Shown here in pieces: positions 58,601 to 64,000 of a stretch of 64,000 nucleotides of DNA. The stretch spans positions 519,501-583,500 of the forward strand of contig NZ_AZUR01000001.1 in NCBI RefSeq assembly GCF_000527175.1, written 5' to 3'. The position numbers and the translations under genes were made by a program. Below the pieces are notes generated by a model. It was not told the DNA's origin. It did no database searches and saw only the letters and a list, made by a program, of their open reading frames with translations. The stretch is from Pseudogulbenkiania sp. MAI-1 (GTDB lineage Bacteria; Pseudomonadota; Gammaproteobacteria; Burkholderiales; Chromobacteriaceae). Within the stretch, counting starts at the first letter, position 1. Every line of letters starts with the position of its first letter.

Positions 58601-59895
58601 TGGCAGTCTTCGTCAATGGTGTGATTTTCGAAGGCGTGGATACGGCTGCCGCCGATGCCTGGCGCCTCGACGCCTACGTGGCACGTGGCGGCTACCAGGC
58701 GCTGCGCAAGATTCTCGACAGCAAGCAGCCGCAGGAAGACGTGATTGCCGAGGTGAAGAACTCCGGCCTGCGCGGCCGTGGCGGCGCGGGCTTCCCGACC
58801 GGCCTGAAGTGGAGTTTCATGCCGCGTTCGTTCCCAGGCGACAAGTACGTCGTGTGCAATACCGACGAGGGCGAGCCGGGTACCTTCAAGGACCGCGACA
58901 TCCTGCGCTTCAACCCGCACGCGCTGATCGAAGGCATGATCATCGCCGGTTACGCGATGGGCACCAAGGCCGGCTACAACTACATCCACGGCGAGATCTT
59001 CGCCGAATACCAGCGCTTCGAAGAGGCGCTGGAAGAGGCCCGTAAGGCCGGCTTCCTCGGTCAGAACATCCTCGGCACCGACTTCAGCTTCGAGCTGTAC
59101 GCTCACCACGGCTACGGTGCCTACATCTGCGGCGAGGAAACCGCACTCCTGGAGTCGCTGGAAGGCAAGAAAGGCCAGCCGCGCTTCAAGCCGCCGTTCC
59201 CGGCGAGCTTCGGTCTCTACGGCAAGCCGACCACCATCAACAACACCGAGTCGTTCGCTTCGGTGCCGTTCATCATCCGCGACGGCGCGCAGAAGTTCCT
59301 CGAAGCGGGCAAGCCGAACAATGGCGGCACCAAGCTGTTCTCGGTCTCCGGCCACGTCAATCGTCCGGGCAACTACGAGATTCCGCTCGGCACCCCGTTC
59401 TCGACGCTGCTGGAAATGGCCGGCGGCATGAAGGACGGCAAGAAGCTCAAGGCGGTGATCCCGGGCGGTTCGTCCGCGCCGATTCTGCCGGCCGAGATCA
59501 TGATGAGCTGCACCATGGATTACGACAGCATCAGCAAGGCCGGCTCCATGCTGGGCTCGGGCGCCGTGATCGTGATGAATGAAGACGTGTGCATGATCAA
59601 GGCGCTGGAGCGTCTGGCCTACTTCTACCACGAAGAGTCCTGCGGTCAGTGCACCCCGTGCCGTGAAGGCACCGGCTGGCTCTATCGTGTGATCCATCGC
59701 ATCGCCAACGGCCAGGGCCGTCCGGGCGATCTGGAGCTTCTGGATTCCGTGGGCAACAACATGGCGGGCCGCACCATCTGCGCCCTGGCCGATGCCGCGG
59801 TGTTCCCGGTTCGCAGTTTCACCAAGCATTTCCGTCATGAGTTCGAATACGCGATCGAACACGGGAAGACCTTGGTGGACCACAAATGGTGTTGA
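58600..59895 (+). CDS. nuoF: NADH-quinone oxidoreductase subunit F
   Basis: 431 residues. NADH- and FMN-binding subunit: GRGGAGFPTGLKWSFMP, NTDEGEPGTFKDRDILRFNP, GAYICGEETALLESLEGKKG. The 4Fe-4S cluster N3 ligands are in EESCGQCTPCREGTGW plus a later Cys in GRTICALAD. The entry point of electrons into Complex I. Confidence 0.98.
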   Translation: MAVFVNGVIFEGVDTAAADAWRLDAYVARGGYQALRKILDSKQPQEDVIAEVKNSGLRGRGGAGFPTGLKWSFMPRSFPGDKYVVCNTDEGEPGTFKDRDILRFNPHALIEGMIIAGYAMGTKAGYNYIHGEIFAEYQRFEEALEEARKAGFLGQNILGTDFSFELYAHHGYGAYICGEETALLESLEGKKGQPRFKPPFPASFGLYGKPTTINNTESFASVPFIIRDGAQKFLEAGKPNNGGTKLFSVSGHVNRPGNYEIPLGTPFSTLLEMAGGMKDGKKLKAVIPGGSSAPILPAEIMMSCTMDYDSISKAGSMLGSGAVIVMNEDVCMIKALERLAYFYHEESCGQCTPCREGTGWLYRVIHRIANGQGRPGDLELLDSVGNNMAGRTICALADAAVFPVRSFTKHFRHEFEYAIEHGKTLVDHKWC

Positions 59896-59898
59896 GCG

Positions 59899-62256
59899 AT
59901 GCTTGAAATTGAAATCGACGGTAAGAAACTGACGGTCCCGCAGGGTAGCACCGTCATGGATGCGGCTCACTCGGTGGGTACGTACATCCCTCACTTTTGT
60001 TACCACAAGAAACTCTCCATCGCGGCCAACTGCCGCATGTGCCTGGTCGAGGTAGAGAAGGCTCCCAAGCCGCTGCCGGCCTGTGCCACTCCGGTGACGG
60101 ACGGCATGAAGGTGCACACCCACTCCGACATGGCCAAGAAGGCCCAGGCCGGGGTGATGGAGTTCCTGCTGATCAACCACCCGCTGGATTGCCCGATCTG
60201 CGACCAGGGCGGCGAATGCCAGCTGCAGGATCTCGCCGTGGGCTACGGCAATTCCGCTTCGCGCTATCAGGAAGAGAAGCGCGTGGTGGTGGGCAAGGAC
60301 ATGGGGCCGCTGGTTTCCGCCGAGGAAATGAGCCGCTGCATCCACTGCACCCGCTGCGTGCGCTTCACCGAAGAAATCGGTGGCTTCCAGGAAATCGGCA
60401 TGGCCAACCGTGGCGAGTTCTCCGAAATCATGCCCTACCTGGGCAAGACCGTGGACTCGGAAATCTCCGGCAACGTCATCGACCTGTGTCCGGTGGGCGC
60501 GCTGACTTCCAAGCCGTTCCGCTACAGCACCCGCGCCTGGGAGCTGTCGCGCCGCAAGTCGGTCAGCCCGCACGACGGCCTCGGTTCCAACCTGATTGTC
60601 CAGGTCAAGGGCAACCAGGTGATGCGCGTGCTGCCGCTCGAAAACGAAGAGATCAACGAGTGCTGGATCGCCGACCGTGACCGCTTCTCCTACGAAGGCC
60701 TGAACAGCGCCGAGCGTCTGCAGAAGCCGATGATCAAGCACGACGGCCAGTGGCACGAAGCCGACTGGCAGACCGCGCTGGAGTACGTGGTCAAGGGCCT
60801 GAACGGCGTGTCGCGCGATCATGGCAAGGATGCCATCGGCGTGCTGGCCAGCCCGCACAGCACCACCGAAGAACTGTTCCTGGCGCAGAAGCTGGCGCGC
60901 AGCTTCGGCGTGAACAACGTCGACTACCGCCTGCGCCGCTCCGACTTCCGCGCCGACGCCGCCCAGCAGGGCGCGCAGTGGCTGGGTTCCAGCATCGTCG
61001 AATTGGCTTCGGCCAAGTCCGTACTAGTGGTGGGCAGCACCCAGCGCCAGGAGCAGCCGCTGTTGGCCTCGCGCCTGCGCCAGGCCGTGAAGAAGGGCAG
61101 CGAGCTCAACGTCATCCACGTCGCCGACGATGTCCTGCTGACCAAGCTCAACGCCAAGCTGATCGTTTCGCCGCTGTCGCTGGTGAACGCGCTGGCCCAG
61201 GTGCTGAAAGCCGTGGTGGCGATCAAGTCGGGCGAGAGCGCGATCGATCTGGCCGCTGTGACCGTGTCGGCCGAAGCGCAGCGTATCGCCGAAAGCCTGT
61301 GCGGCGCCGAGACTGCCTCGGTGGTGCTGGGCAACGTGGCGCAGCACCATCCGGCCTTCTCCGAACTGTTGTCGCTGGCGCAGGAAATCGCCCGCCTGAG
61401 CGGCGCCCGCTTCGGCGTGCTGGCCGAGGCGGCCAACAGCGTCGGTGCCGAGCTGGTCGGCGCCGTGCCGACGCGTGGCGTCTTCGGAGCTTCCGTATCG
61501 GCCGGCCTCAACGCCCAGCAGATGATCGCCGAGCCGCGCAAGGCCTACGTGCTGCTGAACACCGAAGTCGAATTCGACAGCTACAACCCGCAAGCCGCCG
61601 TCGCCGCGATGAAGTCGGCCGAGACCGTGATCGCGCTGACCGCGTTCAAGGCCGAGGGCCTGCTCGACTACGCCGACGTGCTGCTGCCGATCGCGCCGTT
61701 CTCCGAGACCGCCGGCTCCTTCGTCAACATGGAAGGCCGCCTGCAGACCTTCAACGGCGTGGTCCGTCCGCTGGGCGAAGCACGTCCGGCCTGGAAGGTG
61801 CTGCGCGTACTGGGCAACATGCTGGGGATTTCCGGCTTCGAGTACACCAGTGTCGAAGAAGTGCGCGCCGAGTGGCAGGGTAAGGGCGATATCGCCGCCA
61901 GCCTGAACAACGCGCTGAGCACGGTTTCGGCCAACGTTCAGCCGGCTGCCGCCGCTCTGGTTCGTGTCGGCGAAGTGCCGCTGTATCAGGCCGACGCCAT
62001 CTGCCGCCGCGCCCCGTCGCTGCAGGCGACTCGTGCCGCTGCCGTACCGGTCGCGCATGCCGCGCAGAGCGTGCTGGACGCTGCCGGCGTGCAATCCGGC
62101 GCCGTGGTGACGCTGAAGCAGGGAGATGCTCAGGTGCGTGTGGCGATCGAAGCCGATGCCACGCTGCCGGCCGGTGTCGTGCGCCTGGCAACCGCCCACC
62201 CGACCACCATCGCGCTGGGCGGCATGTTCGACCCGATCGAGATCAAGCAGGGGTAA
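59899..62256 (+). CDS. nuoG: NADH-quinone oxidoreductase subunit G
   Basis: 785 residues. N-terminal ferredoxin-like domain: IPHFCYHKKLSIAANCRMCL with the N1b ligands, CPICDQGGECQLQD (N5/N4 region), SRCIHCTRCVRF and NVIDLCPVGALTSKPF. The remainder is a degenerate molybdopterin-oxidoreductase-like domain, without Mo ligation, ending in an Ala-rich stretch. Largest peripheral subunit. Three nt after nuoF and immediately followed by nuoH. Confidence 0.97.
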   Translation: MLEIEIDGKKLTVPQGSTVMDAAHSVGTYIPHFCYHKKLSIAANCRMCLVEVEKAPKPLPACATPVTDGMKVHTHSDMAKKAQAGVMEFLLINHPLDCPICDQGGECQLQDLAVGYGNSASRYQEEKRVVVGKDMGPLVSAEEMSRCIHCTRCVRFTEEIGGFQEIGMANRGEFSEIMPYLGKTVDSEISGNVIDLCPVGALTSKPFRYSTRAWELSRRKSVSPHDGLGSNLIVQVKGNQVMRVLPLENEEINECWIADRDRFSYEGLNSAERLQKPMIKHDGQWHEADWQTALEYVVKGLNGVSRDHGKDAIGVLASPHSTTEELFLAQKLARSFGVNNVDYRLRRSDFRADAAQQGAQWLGSSIVELASAKSVLVVGSTQRQEQPLLASRLRQAVKKGSELNVIHVADDVLLTKLNAKLIVSPLSLVNALAQVLKAVVAIKSGESAIDLAAVTVSAEAQRIAESLCGAETASVVLGNVAQHHPAFSELLSLAQEIARLSGARFGVLAEAANSVGAELVGAVPTRGVFGASVSAGLNAQQMIAEPRKAYVLLNTEVEFDSYNPQAAVAAMKSAETVIALTAFKAEGLLDYADVLLPIAPFSETAGSFVNMEGRLQTFNGVVRPLGEARPAWKVLRVLGNMLGISGFEYTSVEEVRAEWQGKGDIAASLNNALSTVSANVQPAAAALVRVGEVPLYQADAICRRAPSLQATRAAAVPVAHAAQSVLDAAGVQSGAVVTLKQGDAQVRVAIEADATLPAGVVRLATAHPTTIALGGMFDPIEIKQG

Positions 62257-63306
62257 ATGATGGAGTTCTTGCAAAGCATTCTTGGCAATGAGGCGGGGCT
62301 CACCGTGTGGACCCTGCTCAAGATCGTCGCCATCGTGGCGCCGATGATGGGTGCAGTGGCCTACCTGACCTTGGCCGAACGTAAGGTGATCGGTTACATG
62401 CAGGTGCGTATCGGCCCGAACCGGGTCGGTTACTACGGCCTGCTGCAGCCGCTGGCCGACGGCATCAAGCTGCTGATGAAGGAGATCATTCTCCCGACCC
62501 AGTCCAGCAAGGGCCTGTTCCTGTTGGCTCCGGTGCTGTCGATCGGCCCGGCGCTGGCCGCCTGGGCTGTGGTGCCGTTCACCGACACCCTGGTGCTGGC
62601 GAACACCAACGCCTCGCTGCTCTACATCATGGCCATCACCTCGATGGGCGTGTACGGCGTGATCATCGCCGGCTGGGCCGCCAACTCGAAGTACTCGTTC
62701 CTCGGCGCACTGCGTTCGGCGGCACAGATCGTGTCGTACGAAATCGCCATGGGCTTCGCCCTGGTCGGCGTGCTGATGGTGAGCGGCAGCCTGAACCTGG
62801 TCGACATCGTCAACCAGCAGGGGCATGGCGTGGCCGGTGGTTCCGCGCTGTCGTGGAACTGGCTGCCGCTGTTCCCGCTGTTCATCGTCTACCTGATTTC
62901 CGGCGTGGCCGAGACCAACCGTGCTCCGTTCGACGTGGCCGAAGGTGAATCCGAGATCGTGGCAGGCTTCCACGTGGAATACTCCGGCATGGCCTTCGCC
63001 GTGTTCTTCCTCGCCGAATACGCCAACATGATCCTGATCGCGGCGATGACCTCGCTGATGTTCCTGGGCGGCTGGCTGTCGCCGTTCCCGGCTTCGTGGG
63101 GTCTGCTGGGTGCCTCCGGCTTCATCTGGATGGCGCTGAAGATGTCGCTGGTTCTGTTCTGCTTCCTGTGGTTCCGCGCGACCTTCCCGCGTTACCGCTA
63201 CGACCAGATCATGCGTCTGGGCTGGAAAGTGTTCATTCCGGTTACGCTGGTCTGGGTGTTTGTCGTCGGCGTGTGGATGATGAGCCCGTTGACGCTCTGG
63301 AACTGA
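62257..63306 (+). CDS. nuoH: NADH-quinone oxidoreductase subunit H
   Basis: 349 residues, eight helices. Conserved: AYLTLAERKVIGYMQVRIGP, NRVGYYGLLQPLADGIKLLM, SAAQIVSYEIAMGFALVGVL and ETNRAPFDVAEGESEIVAGF (charged quinone-entry loop). Membrane subunit linking the quinone site to the proton-pumping arm. Starts directly after the nuoG stop; ATG at 62257 or the next codon. Confidence 0.98.
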   Translation: MMEFLQSILGNEAGLTVWTLLKIVAIVAPMMGAVAYLTLAERKVIGYMQVRIGPNRVGYYGLLQPLADGIKLLMKEIILPTQSSKGLFLLAPVLSIGPALAAWAVVPFTDTLVLANTNASLLYIMAITSMGVYGVIIAGWAANSKYSFLGALRSAAQIVSYEIAMGFALVGVLMVSGSLNLVDIVNQQGHGVAGGSALSWNWLPLFPLFIVYLISGVAETNRAPFDVAEGESEIVAGFHVEYSGMAFAVFFLAEYANMILIAAMTSLMFLGGWLSPFPASWGLLGASGFIWMALKMSLVLFCFLWFRATFPRYRYDQIMRLGWKVFIPVTLVWVFVVGVWMMSPLTLWN

Positions 63307-63325
63307 TACGGGTTAGGTGAAGAGC

Positions 63326-63814
63326 ATGGATACGATTCGCAATTTTTTCAAAACGTTCTTGCTGGTGGAACTGGTGCAAGGTCTGATGCTGACCGGCCGC
63401 CACTTCTTCGCGCGCAAGATTACCGTGCAGTTCCCGGAAGAGAAGACGCCGCTGTCGCCGCGTTTCCGCGGTCTGCACGCCCAGCGCCGCTACGCCAACG
63501 GAGAAGAGCGCTGCATCGCCTGCAAACTGTGCGAGGCGGTGTGTCCGGCGATGGCGATCACCATCGAGTCCGAGCAGCGTGACGACGGCACCCGCCGCAC
63601 CTCGCGCTACGACATCGACCTGACCAAGTGCATCTTCTGCGGTTTCTGCGAAGAAGCCTGTCCGGTCGATGCCATCGTGGAAACCCACATTTTCGAGTAT
63701 CACGGCGAAAAGCGTGGCGACCTCTACTACACCAAGCCCATGCTGTTGGCCATCGGTGACAAGTACGAGTCCGAGATTGCCGCCCGCAAGGCGGCTGATG
63801 CCAAGTATCGCTAA
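63326..63814 (+). CDS. nuoI: NADH-quinone oxidoreductase subunit I
   Basis: 162 residues from the ATG at 63326. Two 4Fe-4S motifs, CIACKLCEAVCP and CIFCGFCEEACPVDAIVET (clusters N6a/N6b). N-terminal amphipathic helix MDTIRNFFKTFLLVELVQGL anchors it to the membrane arm. A GTG three codons upstream (63317) is possible; GAAGAG before the ATG favours 63326. Confidence 0.97.
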   Translation: MDTIRNFFKTFLLVELVQGLMLTGRHFFARKITVQFPEEKTPLSPRFRGLHAQRRYANGEERCIACKLCEAVCPAMAITIESEQRDDGTRRTSRYDIDLTKCIFCGFCEEACPVDAIVETHIFEYHGEKRGDLYYTKPMLLAIGDKYESEIAARKAADAKYR

Positions 63815-63823
63815 GGGGGTGTG

Positions 63824-64000
63824 ATGAGTTTTGCTACCGTCGTTTTTTATGTGCTGTCGGCGATTCTGATCTTCGCCGGGGTCCGCGTCATCACGGCCAA
63901 GAACCCGGTGCACGCCGCGCTGTACCTGGTGCTGGCGTTCTTCACCAGCGCCGGTCACTGGCTGCTGCTGGAGTCGGAGTTCCTCGCCATTGCGCTGGTA
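63824..64000 (+). CDS. nuoJ: NADH-quinone oxidoreductase subunit J (5' part)
   Basis: Truncated by the right edge; 59 residues visible. MSFATVVFYVLSAILIFAGV, then VITAKNPVHAALYLVLAFFT is the standard NuoJ N-terminus with two membrane helices. GGGGGTG precedes the ATG at 63824, 9 nt after nuoI. Antiporter-like membrane-arm subunit. Confidence 0.95.
   Translation, partial: MSFATVVFYVLSAILIFAGVRVITAKNPVHAALYLVLAFFTSAGHWLLLESEFLAIALV

Overview
The window is about 64 kb of GC-rich chromosome from a motile, respiring Gram-negative bacterium. Gene content and order point to Betaproteobacteria, order Neisseriales, most like Chromobacteriaceae (Chromobacterium, Gulbenkiania or Pseudogulbenkiania type). 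The pointers are the tpiA-secG-tRNA-Leu-nuoABCDEFGHIJ order, a yicC/kinase/phosphatase/rph block, an rdgB-hemW pair and a late flagellar block. The assignment is inference from memory of these families; no search was run.

Layout: 1-6.35 kb is a late flagellar block, all on the + strand: the 3' end of a probable flagellin glycosyltransferase, flagellin behind a clear sigma-28 promoter, flaG, fliD, fliS, a fliT-like gene, a DUF2802 gene, a FliK-like gene and a stand-alone FlhB C-terminal-domain gene. 6.4-12.2 kb holds a beta-hydroxyacid dehydrogenase convergent with the cytochrome bo3 oxidase operon cyoABCDE (- strand). 12.2-13.2 kb is non-coding. 13.3-18.3 kb is one giant autotransporter with nearly identical 279-bp tandem repeats. 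Divergent from it lie a receiver-AraC regulator and a 7TM hybrid histidine kinase. 22-26.4 kb carries a small unknown gene, yicC, a Ser/Thr kinase, a PP2C phosphatase and rph.

From 26.4 to 40.6 kb the content looks accessory: rstAB-like two-component genes, an intact IS630-family element, a broken gene with a 13-G run, a LysR regulator divergent from dabB-dabA (inorganic carbon uptake) followed by a 44-residue Cys-rich microprotein and a Sua5-type gene. Next come a chimeric pseudogene joining the 5' end of a TOTE-conflict-system primase gene to the 3' half of a groEL paralogue, a degenerate Fic protein with a direct-repeat array at its promoter, and a dus gene. This block separates rph from rdgB-hemW, which are often adjacent in relatives.

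40.8-48.3 kb carries rdgB, hemW, ridA, sstT (- strand), a PhzF-like gene, a DUF2147 gene and recG. 48.5-54 kb is phosphate uptake on the - strand: pit and pstSCAB without phoU. 54.1-64 kb is tpiA, secG, tRNA-Leu(GAG) and the nuo operon up to a truncated nuoJ. Two intrinsic terminators lie between the tRNA and nuoA, the second ending only 14 nt before the nuoA start codon, which suggests attenuation of the Complex I operon.

The most unusual items are the TOTE/groEL fusion, the pseudo-Fic with its repeat array, the dab-linked microprotein, the nuo leader hairpins, the poly-G frameshifted remnant and the autotransporter repeats.
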